DNA of 64,000 nt from Jatrophihabitans_A sp035248685 (GTDB taxonomy: Bacteria > Actinomycetota > Actinomycetes > Mycobacteriales > Jatrophihabitantaceae): assembly GCA_035248685.1 (NCBI GenBank), contig DATFHF010000036.1, positions 117,831-181,830 of the forward strand, in the 5' to 3' direction. This document shows, one piece after another, positions 35,185 through 44,132 of the stretch (position 1 is its first letter; each line of letters begins with the position of its first letter). The translations under genes and the position numbers were made by a program. A model generated the notes under the pieces. That model saw only the letters and a program-made list of their open reading frames with translations. It made no database searches and was not told the origin of the DNA.

Positions 35185-35868
35185 ATGAGGTTGTTGCTGC
35201 TGCAGGTAGGTGATGCACCGCGCGGCCGCTGGCAGCTGGCCGATGGCGTCGCCGACCCGCCGCTGAGCGCCTCAGGTCTGGAACAAGCCGCGGCTGCCGC
35301 CCGCCGGCTATCGGCGCTATCCATCGACGCGATATACCGTGCGCCGTCCCGGCGGGCCGCTGAAACCGCCGCCGAGCTGGCCGACGCTAGGCGTGGCGAA
35401 CCGATCGTGATGGAAGACCTTGCTGAAATCCATCATGGCAGTTATGAGGGGCGCAACTTCCACGACCTCGCTCGCGACAGCGATCCGGCCTTCGCCGAAT
35501 TCCGCACCAGCAGATCGTGGGACGCCTTTCCGGACGGCGAAGGGGATGCTGCCTTCCGCCACCGCTGCCGTTCCGCGCTGGACCGAGTGGTGGACGGCGC
35601 GGCACCGGACGCTATCCGGGTCGTCGTCTCGCACGGCGGCGTGCTCAATTCGATCGTGAGCCAGGCGCTGCAGTTGCCGCGGAGCATGTTGTACATGCCG
35701 CGCGGCGGCTCGCTGACCTGCCTAGTCTTCTCCAGCACCGATCCGGTGTGCCTGGTGCTCAACGACTGCGCGCATCTGGCGACCGATCCGCTGACCGATC
35801 CGGCCGATCCGCTGCTAGCTAGCTACTCGGCCGAGCCGCTTTCTCGGCAACCGGCGCGGACCGGCTAA
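35185..35868 (+). CDS. Histidine-phosphatase-fold protein lacking the catalytic RHG
   Basis: 227 aa, phosphoglycerate-mutase-like fold: 'PLSASGLEQAAAAARRL', 'YRAPSRRAAETAAELA', 'EIHHGSYEGRNF' and the second-His motif 'VVVSHGGVLNSI'. At the N-terminus, where active enzymes have (V/L)RHG, it reads 'LLLLQVGDAPRG': Arg becomes Gln and the nucleophilic His becomes Val. The protein therefore cannot form the phosphohistidine. It may be a binding protein or have a new activity. It is in the right-arm operon, 4 bp before the condensation gene. Confidence 0.75.
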   Translation: MRLLLLQVGDAPRGRWQLADGVADPPLSASGLEQAAAAARRLSALSIDAIYRAPSRRAAETAAELADARRGEPIVMEDLAEIHHGSYEGRNFHDLARDSDPAFAEFRTSRSWDAFPDGEGDAAFRHRCRSALDRVVDGAAPDAIRVVVSHGGVLNSIVSQALQLPRSMLYMPRGGSLTCLVFSSTDPVCLVLNDCAHLATDPLTDPADPLLASYSAEPLSRQPARTG

Positions 35869-35872
35869 TCCG

Positions 35873-37159
35873 ATGGAGCCGACCTTCAACCAGTTGCACC
35901 GCTTGCTCAAGGATGATCACGACCGAGCGAACGGCCGCGAACCGAAGCGGCATCACACGGTCGCTGCCTATGCGGTCGAGGGACGGCTGGACGAAGGCCT
36001 GCTCGACGCGGCATGGCGGGCCGTACAGCGCGACTACCCGGTGCTGCTCACCAGCTTCGAGAAGGGGCCGATGGGTTGGCGCTGGCTGACCGACGAGCCG
36101 ATCGAGCCCGCCGGCCTGCAACTGGCCACGTCAGCTGACGAAGCCGCGTCGCACCGGCTTGCCCAGCGCTGGGTCGATACCCCGTTCCGGCTCGCCGAGG
36201 AGCCACTGGCCCGGTTGGGGCTTATTCAGTTTGAGGAAACCCGATCGGTGATGGTGCTCGTTGCCGAACATCTGGTCAGCGACGGCTGGTCTACCCAGTG
36301 CCTGTTCCGCCGGCTGTCTGATATCTATCGCGAACTGCGCGACGGCGGCCAGCCGGACCCCCTGGACTGCGAGAGCTATCTGGACCAGGCCGGCTACGAG
36401 CGTGCGCAGATCGCAGCTATCACCGCCGACGAGGTGGCCGCCCTGGCCGCGCAGGTGCTACCAGCGTTGCCGGTCCCGGTACCCGACTCAGTCGACCACC
36501 TACGCTGCCGATCCGTCCAACTGAGCTACCCTGCCGCTCCGCTAGCGGCCGCCGCCCGCCGAACGCTGGGCCCGTTCGGCCCGTCCGCGCTGGTGCACGC
36601 TGCAGCCCAGCAGTGCCTAGCCGACGTCTTCGCCCCTGGGCCGGCAGCCACCCTGCTCACCATGGCGCTCCGGTATCGCCGGAGGACCCGAGCCGCGGTG
36701 GGCTGGTATGTCAACAAGGTGCCGGTCGCCATTGCCGCGCCCGAGTCGTTCGGCCGGCAGTTGGCGCGCGCCCTCGATCGCCATCCGGTGCCGTGGACCT
36801 GGCTGTTGGCCACCGCGCGCCCGGATGCCTTCGGCCAACACGCCAGCTGTCCGTACGTGGGGTTCAACGCGATGGCCGACGCTAACCGCCGGGTGGCCCA
36901 GGCGGCGACTGCGCAGCCGATCGGCCAACTACGCAAGCTCAGCATTGACACCGGCTTCTGGGATGCTGCGCTGATGATTGCGGTGGACACCCAGGACGAC
37001 CGGTTACAGGTCAACTTGGAGGCGAAGGAGGACTTCATTCCCACCACCTCGCTGGACGATCTGGCTGACCGGATGGACGGTCGGCTGAGGTCGTGGGCCG
37101 CGTCGCCGATCCCGGCCGGCCGGGCCACCGCGCAGGGAGGAACTGTCGATGTCTCTTGA
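35873..37159 (+). CDS. Stand-alone NRPS condensation-type protein
   Basis: 428 aa, one condensation domain. The active-site motif HHxxxDG reads 'VAEHLVSDGWS': the catalytic second His and the DG are kept, the first His is Glu. A downstream 'RRRTRAAVGWYVNKVPVAI' matches the C5-like latch region. It would form an amide or ester between two carrier- or free-acyl partners. It overlaps the carrier gene, which overlaps an adenylation gene, giving a C/T/A set as separate polypeptides, comparable to the discrete LmbD/LmbN/LmbC logic of lincosamides. LmbD itself is different in length and sequence as far as I recall. Confidence 0.75.
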   Translation: MEPTFNQLHRLLKDDHDRANGREPKRHHTVAAYAVEGRLDEGLLDAAWRAVQRDYPVLLTSFEKGPMGWRWLTDEPIEPAGLQLATSADEAASHRLAQRWVDTPFRLAEEPLARLGLIQFEETRSVMVLVAEHLVSDGWSTQCLFRRLSDIYRELRDGGQPDPLDCESYLDQAGYERAQIAAITADEVAALAAQVLPALPVPVPDSVDHLRCRSVQLSYPAAPLAAAARRTLGPFGPSALVHAAAQQCLADVFAPGPAATLLTMALRYRRRTRAAVGWYVNKVPVAIAAPESFGRQLARALDRHPVPWTWLLATARPDAFGQHASCPYVGFNAMADANRRVAQAATAQPIGQLRKLSIDTGFWDAALMIAVDTQDDRLQVNLEAKEDFIPTTSLDDLADRMDGRLRSWAASPIPAGRATAQGGTVDVS

Positions 37160-37388
37160 CGATCTGGTGTTGCAACGCTGCCGGGACGTGGTAGAGGACA
37201 CGACGCTGGACTGGGATGGCGATTTGTACGATGCCGGGCTGGACTCGATTGGGCTGCTGGAACTGTCTGCCATCTTGTCGGCCGACGCCGGCGTCGACGT
37301 CACTATCAGCGACCTGTTCGACTGTGCCACACCCGGTGCCGTGGCACGGTTCCTGCATCGGCGAGCATCGGCGCCGTCCACGTCATGA
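37149..37388 (+). CDS. Stand-alone peptidyl/acyl carrier protein
   Basis: 79 aa. Phosphopantetheine site Ser33 in 'YDAGLDSIGLLELSAILS'; the C-terminal helix 'DCATPGAVARFLHRR' is typical of PCPs. ATG 37149 is 11 bp inside the condensation gene with GGAGG upstream, and it overlaps the adenylation gene by ATGA. It most likely carries the amino acid activated by that adenylation enzyme. Confidence 0.88.
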   Translation: MSLDDLVLQRCRDVVEDTTLDWDGDLYDAGLDSIGLLELSAILSADAGVDVTISDLFDCATPGAVARFLHRRASAPSTS

Positions 37389-38929
37389 GCACGCTGCTGG
37401 CGGCGTTGCAGCGCACCGCGACCGAGCACGCCGAGCGGCTAGCTGTGGTGGAAACCGGCCGGCGCTGGACCTACCGGCAACTGGCCGCGCATGCCTATGC
37501 AGTGGCCGAGGCGCTCGTCGAAGCGGGTAGCCGCGCCGGCGACCACGTGCTGTTGTCGATGCACCCGGACGGAGCCGGAATCGCCGCGATGTGGGGCTGC
37601 TGGCTGGCCGGCACGTCGTTCGTGCCGATCAATGCCCGTGCGCCGCAGGCCCGCAACCAGCAGATCGCCGATCTGACCGGCGCCCAGCAGATCATCAGCG
37701 ACCGGGAGGTGAAGCTGACCGGCCTGTGCCGGGTCCGGATGGCTGAACCGCGGTGGACCCGTCCGGGCGAGCTATCGAGTCCGACCAAGGCTGATACGTC
37801 CCGCGTTGGCCAGCCTGGCTATGTGATTTTCACCAGCGGTTCCACCGGCACGCCTAAGGGCGTGGTTGTCGACGGCGGCGCGCTGCTGGCCCATTGTGCC
37901 GCGCTGATCGACTTCGAACGGCTCAGCCCGGAAACGGTGTCCTGCCAGTTCCATGAGCTAAGCTTCGACGCCGCCCAGCAATATTTGTGGAGCGGACTAC
38001 TCGCCGGCGCCTGCCAGGTGGCCAAGCCGATCGGGACGTTGCCGCCGGCCCGGCTGGTGGATTTCCTGCGTGAGTGGCAGGTCAGCTCGGCGCACGTAGC
38101 CGCCCGGTACTTGGTGATCATGGCCGGCGCCGGTGTGCTGGACCGCGAGCCGCCGGACACCCTGCGCACCGTCACCTTCGGCGGTGAACCGCTGCCGATC
38201 GAGGTGGTGCGCCAGTTTCAGCGCAGTCGATGGCGGGAAATCGAGCTGATCAACTACTACGGGCCCACCGAAGGGGTAATCGCGGTGACCGGATATCGCC
38301 TGCCGATGCACTGGGATCCGGTGCCGGAGGCGCGATCGGTTCCGGTTGGCGAAGCCCTCGGCGGGCGGCGGGTCGAAGTGTGGCCGGTGGCCGGACAACG
38401 TGGCCAATCTGACCAGCCGGCCTCCTCGCTGGCCGAGTCGACCGAGCCCGTGGTCGGTGAACTAGTCGTCCTCGGTCAGCCCCGAGCGGTCGGCTACCTC
38501 GGTATCCACGGAGATGATCGGTTTAGTGGCAGCGGTCAGGACGCGGTGTTGCGCACCGGTGATCTGGCGGTGTATCGGCCGGGCCAAGGCTATGAGATCC
38601 TCGGTCGGTTGGATGATCAGGTAAAGGTGTCCGGCTATCGGATCGACCTCGGTGAGGTCGAATGCGTCCTTCGCGAAGCGCCCGGGGTAGCCGACCTCGC
38701 GGTGGTGGCGCTGCGCACCGATTTCGACACAGCGCTTGGCGCCTGCCTGGTTCCACAGGCGGGCGTGGACGCCGAGCAGGTGCTTGCCGAGGTGCGCCGG
38801 CGGGCCGACGCGCTACTGCCTTATCAGCGGCCGGCCCGGTATCTACTTGCTGATAACTTGCCGTTGACCGGCAACGGCAAGGCAGACCGCGCTCGCCTGG
38901 TGGCCGAGCTGGCAGCCGGTGGCCGATGA
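37385..38929 (+). CDS. Stand-alone NRPS adenylation enzyme, possibly alkylproline-activating (LmbC-like role)
   Basis: 514 aa amino-acid adenylation domain. Motifs: A3 'FTSGSTGTPKGVV', A5 'NYYGPTEGVI', A7 'LRTGDLAVY', A8 'GRLDDQVKVSGYRIDLGEVE', A10 'LTGNGKADR'. My hand alignment to GrsA gives specificity residues D-A-Q-H-T-G-Y-I-A-K. Gln at position 239 is shared with proline-type codes (DVQ...), which would fit activation of a proline derivative from the APD genes. The alignment is manual and the pocket residues at 278-322 are uncertain. Confidence 0.8.
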   Translation: MSTLLAALQRTATEHAERLAVVETGRRWTYRQLAAHAYAVAEALVEAGSRAGDHVLLSMHPDGAGIAAMWGCWLAGTSFVPINARAPQARNQQIADLTGAQQIISDREVKLTGLCRVRMAEPRWTRPGELSSPTKADTSRVGQPGYVIFTSGSTGTPKGVVVDGGALLAHCAALIDFERLSPETVSCQFHELSFDAAQQYLWSGLLAGACQVAKPIGTLPPARLVDFLREWQVSSAHVAARYLVIMAGAGVLDREPPDTLRTVTFGGEPLPIEVVRQFQRSRWREIELINYYGPTEGVIAVTGYRLPMHWDPVPEARSVPVGEALGGRRVEVWPVAGQRGQSDQPASSLAESTEPVVGELVVLGQPRAVGYLGIHGDDRFSGSGQDAVLRTGDLAVYRPGQGYEILGRLDDQVKVSGYRIDLGEVECVLREAPGVADLAVVALRTDFDTALGACLVPQAGVDAEQVLAEVRRRADALLPYQRPARYLLADNLPLTGNGKADRARLVAELAAGGR

Positions 38930-40149
38930 GGCAGCTGACCGCGCCGACCAGCGCTGATACCAAGCCGGCCCCGCTATCGCGCAGGTTTGTTGTGGTCTAC
39001 CTGTCGATGACCGGCACCGATGCATTCGGCAGCGGGCTGTTCAAGACCCTTGCCGTGCTGTTCTGGGCGCGCTACGCGCACTTCAGCCTGCCTACCGTGG
39101 GCGCCGGCTTGACGGTCGGCGGCCTGTGCGCGATGGTTTGCCTGCTGCCATTGGGGCGGCTGGGTGACCGGCTCGGCCACCGCCGGCTGATCATCGGCCT
39201 CAACCTCGTGACCGGGGCCACCATTGCCACCTTCCCGTTGGTCCGCTCAGTGGTGTTGTTCTTCGTGGTGGTTGCGGTCGCGGCAACCGTCGAGGCGTCG
39301 CTCGGTCCGCTGCGCAGGTCCTATGTCGGCCGGCAGCTGGATCCGGCGATCCGACCGCACTTCAACGCCCGGAACCGGGCGACCTTCAACGCCGGTTTCG
39401 GTTCCGGCGCCGCGGTGGCTGGGCTTGGACTGGCGGCGGGCAGCAACTCCGCCCTGGTCGCGTTGGTGCTCGGCGATGCCGCCTCGTTCCTGCTGGCGGC
39501 GCTGGCGATGGCCATGCTGCCGCCGGACCGAGCCTTCCAGCACCTGCCCGGCACGATCGAGTTGCGTGGCGCCCTCAGTCACCCGGGTCTGCTCGGCGCG
39601 GGAGCGCTGGTGGGCCTGCTGGCCTTGTCGGAGGAAGCCCTGGAAATCGGGCTGCCGGTGTGGATAGCTGTATCGCACCGGGTTCCGTTGGTCATGATCA
39701 GCCTCGCGCTGGTTGCCAACACTATCCTGGTCGTGCTGTTCCAGGTGCCGCTGGCCCGCCGGCTACAACGACTGCCGACCACCAGAAGTTGCCGGCTAGC
39801 CGGTGGACTGCTGATAGCAGGGTTCGCGCTGATGGCAATGACCGGCTTGCTGCCCCGGCCGGCCGCGATACTGGTGACCGTTCTGTTCGTGCTGCTGCTC
39901 ACCGGCTCGGAGATCATTGCCGCCGCCATCGACTGGGAGGTGTCCTACCGGAAGTCCCGGCCCGGCCAGGAGGCGGCCAGTCAGGCGGCATTCTCGCTCG
40001 GCACCAGCGGTCACCGTGCGGTGGGCGGCCTGCTGTTCGCCCGGTCGCTGGCCGGCTTCGGTAGCAGCGGCTGGTTGATCGCCTGCGCGGCGCCGGTGCT
40101 GGTGCTGGCCGCGACCGTTCACTGCCGTGGGCGGGGATTGCTCGACTGA
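38926..40149 (+). CDS. MFS exporter
   Basis: 407 aa with about 12 membrane segments and loop motif 'GRLGDRLGHRRLIIG'. Overlaps the adenylation gene by 4 bp. It is the second MFS exporter of the cluster, one per arm; it is likely for product export or self-resistance. Confidence 0.82.
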   Translation: MRQLTAPTSADTKPAPLSRRFVVVYLSMTGTDAFGSGLFKTLAVLFWARYAHFSLPTVGAGLTVGGLCAMVCLLPLGRLGDRLGHRRLIIGLNLVTGATIATFPLVRSVVLFFVVVAVAATVEASLGPLRRSYVGRQLDPAIRPHFNARNRATFNAGFGSGAAVAGLGLAAGSNSALVALVLGDAASFLLAALAMAMLPPDRAFQHLPGTIELRGALSHPGLLGAGALVGLLALSEEALEIGLPVWIAVSHRVPLVMISLALVANTILVVLFQVPLARRLQRLPTTRSCRLAGGLLIAGFALMAMTGLLPRPAAILVTVLFVLLLTGSEIIAAAIDWEVSYRKSRPGQEAASQAAFSLGTSGHRAVGGLLFARSLAGFGSSGWLIACAAPVLVLAATVHCRGRGLLD

Positions 40150-40210
40150 TGCCGTTCCGAGTGCCGCTCCAGTGGATCGGCGGTCCCGGTCGACGGGATC
40201 GCCTGAGCAG

Positions 40211-41524
40211 ATGAAGCTGCTCGTCGGCTATGACGGCGGCGCGGTCGGCCCGATGGAGATCGTGGCGGGACTGCGCGGACTGGCCGAGCCGGTGTTCCTG
40301 GTACCGGAGGCGTTCCAGCAGGACCAGTTGGGGCAAGTGGTTAGCGCGCTTGCCGAGACGATCAGCTTTGCCGACTCTGCTGGCGAAGGGCGGCTGACGG
40401 CCGAGGAGCTGGACCGGATTGCCGCGGCCGAGGCGATCGCCGGCGCGCTGACCTTCAGCGAGAAGATGCTGCCGGCCATATCAGCGGTGACCACTCGATT
40501 GCAGCTTCCGGGGCACGCGCCGGAAACGGTCCGACCCCTCACCGACAAGTACGCCCAGCGCTGCGCGCTGCGCGACAGTGGCGTCGACTCGATCCGCTTC
40601 CTGCTGCTGGAGAATGTGGATGCGCTCGACCAGCAACTGATCGAGTCGGTCGGCTTTCCGGCGATCCTCAAACCGGTCCGGGGCAGCGGCAGCCGCAACA
40701 CCTATTTGGTGACCGGCATCGACCAGCTCACCGAGTTGGCCCGCGCGCTGCTGCTGCCGTCCGAGCCGGGTGCCGAACCGGCTGAACGGCGGCTGCTGCT
40801 CGAGCAGTATCTGACCGGTGATTCCCAGCATCGGCACGGGGATTACGTATCGGTTGAGAGCCTGGTCCACCAGGGCGAGGCTCAGCATCTAGCGGTCACC
40901 GGCAAGTTTCGCCAGTTGAGCAATTTTCGGGAGGTCGGCGACTTCTGGCCTGCCATGCTGTCTCCGCAGGCGACGGCCGACGTAGAGCGGCTGGTCTCCG
41001 CCGCGCTCGGCGCGCTCGGCGTACGCACCGGCTTCACTCATACCGAGGTGAAGTTGACTTCGGGTGGCCCGCACATCATCGAGGTCAACGGCCGGCTGGG
41101 TGGTGATGTGCATGCATTGGCCCGGGCCGCCTACGGCATAGACGTGGTGGCGATGGCCGGCCGGAATGCGCTAGGCCTGCCGGTGGAACTACCATCCCGG
41201 ACGCTTTCCCGAGTTTTCTACAACGTATCCGCGATCGCTCCGCTGTCGGCGAGACGGTTACGGGTTATGAGCGGTGCCGGTGCTGTGCGGCGGCTGCCCA
41301 CGGTGGCCAGTTACCGGCGCTACCTCGGCGCGGGCGGCAGTACGGTCGGTGCCGAGGCGGCCTGTGCGCTGGACCTGGTCACCGGCTGGGCGACCGATCA
41401 TGAGAAGCTGCCCTCGGCGATCCGTCGGGTTACCTCCGAACTCAATTACGAATTTGACTGGTACGACGGCACAATCGTCACCCGGAACGGTTGGCAGTTG
41501 ACGCTCGGCGGCGAACCTGGCTGA
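40211..41524 (+). CDS. ATP-grasp ligase (BtrJ-like or amide ligase)
   Basis: 437 aa ATP-grasp enzyme: 'LTDKYAQRCALRDSGVDSIR', ATP-binding Lys in 'FPAILKPVRGSGSRNTY', 'LLEQYLTGD', and the metal site 'HIIEVNGRLGGDVH'. It joins a carboxylate (via acyl phosphate) to an amine or thiol. In butirosin, the ATP-grasp BtrJ loads glutamate onto an ACP; many others form amides in place of NRPS modules. Its position ends the right-arm operon after the C/T/A trio and exporter. A GTG at 40127 inside the MFS gene is possible, but ATG 40211 starts the conserved N-terminus. Confidence 0.75.
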   Translation: MKLLVGYDGGAVGPMEIVAGLRGLAEPVFLVPEAFQQDQLGQVVSALAETISFADSAGEGRLTAEELDRIAAAEAIAGALTFSEKMLPAISAVTTRLQLPGHAPETVRPLTDKYAQRCALRDSGVDSIRFLLLENVDALDQQLIESVGFPAILKPVRGSGSRNTYLVTGIDQLTELARALLLPSEPGAEPAERRLLLEQYLTGDSQHRHGDYVSVESLVHQGEAQHLAVTGKFRQLSNFREVGDFWPAMLSPQATADVERLVSAALGALGVRTGFTHTEVKLTSGGPHIIEVNGRLGGDVHALARAAYGIDVVAMAGRNALGLPVELPSRTLSRVFYNVSAIAPLSARRLRVMSGAGAVRRLPTVASYRRYLGAGGSTVGAEAACALDLVTGWATDHEKLPSAIRRVTSELNYEFDWYDGTIVTRNGWQLTLGGEPG

Positions 41525-41712
41525 GCGCGCCAGACACAGCTAAAACCGTATGAAGTCCGTACTTCTACTCGGTAAATTCACCTATGCCGTGAACCTATTG
41601 ACAACGGACGCAGACTGAGTGACGATCGGACCACTCGAAAGCCGTCCATACCTCTAAAGATTTGTCATACCCCTATCGGCATAGGGATTCTTCGCTCCGG
41701 AGGGGGTTCCCG
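41525..41712 (+). promoter_or_regulatory. Promoter region of the second right-arm operon
   Basis: This 188-bp gap is distinctly A/T-richer than its surroundings. TTGACA at 41598-41603 is a perfect -35 hexamer; 17 bp on, GACGAT is a poor -10. GGAGGGGG lies just before the GTG at 41713. Confidence 0.4.
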
Positions 41713-42888
41713 GTGACCGCACCCATGCGTTTCGGCACCATCCTGTTTCCGCTGCATCCGGTCGGCCAGAGCCCGACCGTGGCGCTGGAGAAAGACCTGG
41801 AGTTACTTGAATGGATGGACCGCTGGAACTTCGACGAGGCATGGATCGGTGAGCATCACTCCGGCGGATTCGAGCTGATCGGTGCGCCAGAGGTCTTCAT
41901 AGCGGTCGCGGCCGAACGGACCAAGCACCTGCGGTTGGGCACCGGCGTTATCTCGTTGCCCTACCACCATCCGTTCACGGTAGCCGAGCGGATGATTCTG
42001 CTCGATCACCTGACTCGTGGCCGGGTGATGTTCGGGGTGGGCCCGGGCCAGCTGGTTTCGGACGCGAAGATGCTGGGCATCGACACCACCGCGCAGCGGC
42101 GGATGATGCGCGAGAGCCTGGATGCGATCATCGCGCTGCTCAAGGGCGAGACGGTGAGCACGAAGACCGACTGGTTCACTCTGGACGAGGCACGGATCCA
42201 CTTCAAGCCCTATTCATGGCCACGGATGGAAATGGCGGTCGCGGCCAGCGTGTCGCCGGCCGGTCCGCGGGCGGCCGGTCGGTACGGCCTGGGGCTGCTG
42301 TCGATCGCCGCCTGGCATCCGGACGGCTTCGGAAAGCTTCGTGATCATTGGGAGATCATGGAGGAGGAGGCGGCCGCCAACGGTGCTACGGTGAACCGCG
42401 CGGACTGGCGGATGATGGGGCCGGTACACCTCGCGCGTACCGAACGGCAAGCCCGCGAGAACGTCAAACACGGTCTTGATCGGGTGTTCGGCTACTTGAG
42501 CCACATCATTCCGCTGCCCACCCTGACGGCTCGCGACTTCGACGAATTGATCGATCAGATAAACGGTCTCGGCGGCGGAGTAATTGGTACGCCGCAGATG
42601 GCGGTCGACTCGATCGGCCGGCTCGTCGAACAGTCCGGCGGCTTCGGCTGCTACCTGCTGCAAGGCGGAGAGCTGGCTAATCGGCCGGCGACCCTGGAGA
42701 GCTATCAGCTGTTCGCCGAGGAAGTTGCTCCGCATTTCCAGGGTCAAGCGGAGCCGTTGCGGCAATCGCATCAGTGGCTGCTCGACGCGCCGTCGGCCAC
42801 GCCCGGGGTAACTCGCTGGCTGGCCGAAACCACCGAAGCCATCAAGCTCGAGATCGACGAGTACACCGCCGCGCATGCGCCTTCCTGA
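41713..42888 (+). CDS. LLM-class flavin-dependent monooxygenase (BtrO/MupA-like)
   Basis: 391 aa luciferase-like monooxygenase: 'FDEAWIGEHHSGGFELI', 'LGTGVISLPYHHPF', 'HLTRGRVMFGVGPGQLVSDA' and 'KTDWFTLDEARIHFKPYSWP'. This long FMN-type subfamily includes BtrO-like enzymes that hydroxylate carrier-bound chains. No flavin reductase is encoded beside it. Start at GTG 41713 after GGAGGGGG. It is separate from the F420-type LLM protein at 32747. Confidence 0.75.
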   Translation: MTAPMRFGTILFPLHPVGQSPTVALEKDLELLEWMDRWNFDEAWIGEHHSGGFELIGAPEVFIAVAAERTKHLRLGTGVISLPYHHPFTVAERMILLDHLTRGRVMFGVGPGQLVSDAKMLGIDTTAQRRMMRESLDAIIALLKGETVSTKTDWFTLDEARIHFKPYSWPRMEMAVAASVSPAGPRAAGRYGLGLLSIAAWHPDGFGKLRDHWEIMEEEAAANGATVNRADWRMMGPVHLARTERQARENVKHGLDRVFGYLSHIIPLPTLTARDFDELIDQINGLGGGVIGTPQMAVDSIGRLVEQSGGFGCYLLQGGELANRPATLESYQLFAEEVAPHFQGQAEPLRQSHQWLLDAPSATPGVTRWLAETTEAIKLEIDEYTAAHAPS

Positions 42889-42947
42889 CCGTGCGCTGAC
42901 CCTGCCGGGCACTCATTCCGGCGGCGTCAGGAGAGGAGATCGGCACA

Positions 42948-44132
42948 GTGCTTTATCTCGGTGGGGCAAGGGTATTCGACGGTGAGTCGATGCTCGGATT
43001 GCGCTCACCGGTTGTGCTGGTGGACCGTACTCGGGTAGCCGCACTGGTCGAGCGAAGCCAGTTGCCGGCGGACTGCCAGGTCATTGACTTCGGCGATGCG
43101 ACGCTGCTGCCGGGACTGATCGACACACATAGCCATCTGTGCTTCGACGCCTCGGCCGCACCGGTTGAATCGCTGCAGGCGTGCAGCGACCTCGAGCTGG
43201 CCGAGCGGATCGACCGGCAGAGCCAGCGAGCACTGGCGGCCGGCATCACCGCGATTCGGGATCTGGGCGATCGGGGCTTCGCCACCGTGGCAGCGGCTAG
43301 ATCTCGCTCCGCATCGGCTCGATCGCGACCGAGCCTGGTGTGCGCTGGGCCGCCGATTACCACCGTCGCCGGCCACTGCCACTTCCTGGGCGGAGCGGTC
43401 GCTGATTCGGACTCGTTACCGCAGCTGGTGCGGCGTTGGGCCAGTCGCGGCGTCGACGTGCTCAAGGTGATGGTCACCGGCGGAACGCTGACGCCGGGCA
43501 GCAGCCCGTTGGATCTGCAGTTCACCGAGCGGCAATTGCGAATGCTGGTCCAGCTGGCGCACGTACATGGCCTGCCGGTGACCGCGCACGCGCATGCGGC
43601 CGCCGGCATCAAGGCGGCGGTGCAAGCCGGCGTGGACGGCCTGGAGCACGCCAAGTTCTGGGACCAAGGCGGTCTGGTGCCGGACTGGCAGGTCATCGAC
43701 CTGATCGCCGAACGGGGCATCGCCGTCTGCCCCACCATGGGCGCGCTGCCCGGTGCCCCGCCACCGCCGCCGGCCGTTGCCGCCCGAACCGAGCGCGCCC
43801 GGCAGCTGGTGGGTGAGTTAGCTGCTCGCGGGGTAGTGCTGGTGGCTGGCTCGGACGCGGGCATCAGCCTGGCCAAGCCGCACGATGTGCTTCCGCATTC
43901 CATTCTGGAAATGGCCCAGTGCGGTATGGGTAATCTTGCCGCGCTTCGGTCGGCCACCAGTATCGCCGCAGCCGTCTGTGGGCTGCCCGAACAGGGCCGG
44001 CTACGGCCGGGCGCTGAGGCCAACGTGCTAGTGGTCGACGGCGATCCGCTGGTGAATCTGTCGACTCTGCTACGCCCGCGCGCGGTGTACCGAGCGGGCA
44101 GCCCCATCCGACCGGTTGAGGTGCTGGTATGA
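42948..44132 (+). CDS. Metal-dependent amidohydrolase (imidazolonepropionase/prolidase-like)
   Basis: 394 aa. TIM-barrel amidohydrolase: 'LPGLIDTHSHLCFD' (HxH), 'VLKVMVTGGTLTPG' with carboxylated-Lys candidate, 'VTAHAHAAAGIKAAVQAG', 'GLEHAKF' and 'VLVAGSDAGI' Asp. These are the two-metal PF01979 group that cleaves amides, dipeptides or cyclic imides. GTG 42948 after GGAGAGGAG. Followed by a class II aldolase with ATGA overlap. The role in the cluster is unclear: opening a ring or trimming a protective acyl group. Confidence 0.78.
   Translation: MLYLGGARVFDGESMLGLRSPVVLVDRTRVAALVERSQLPADCQVIDFGDATLLPGLIDTHSHLCFDASAAPVESLQACSDLELAERIDRQSQRALAAGITAIRDLGDRGFATVAAARSRSASARSRPSLVCAGPPITTVAGHCHFLGGAVADSDSLPQLVRRWASRGVDVLKVMVTGGTLTPGSSPLDLQFTERQLRMLVQLAHVHGLPVTAHAHAAAGIKAAVQAGVDGLEHAKFWDQGGLVPDWQVIDLIAERGIAVCPTMGALPGAPPPPPAVAARTERARQLVGELAARGVVLVAGSDAGISLAKPHDVLPHSILEMAQCGMGNLAALRSATSIAAAVCGLPEQGRLRPGAEANVLVVDGDPLVNLSTLLRPRAVYRAGSPIRPVEVLV

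Noticed and set aside
41662..41712. Earlier start for the luciferase-like monooxygenase at 41662
   Set aside because: No ribosome site before it, while GGAGGGGG lies just before GTG 41713 where homology begins.
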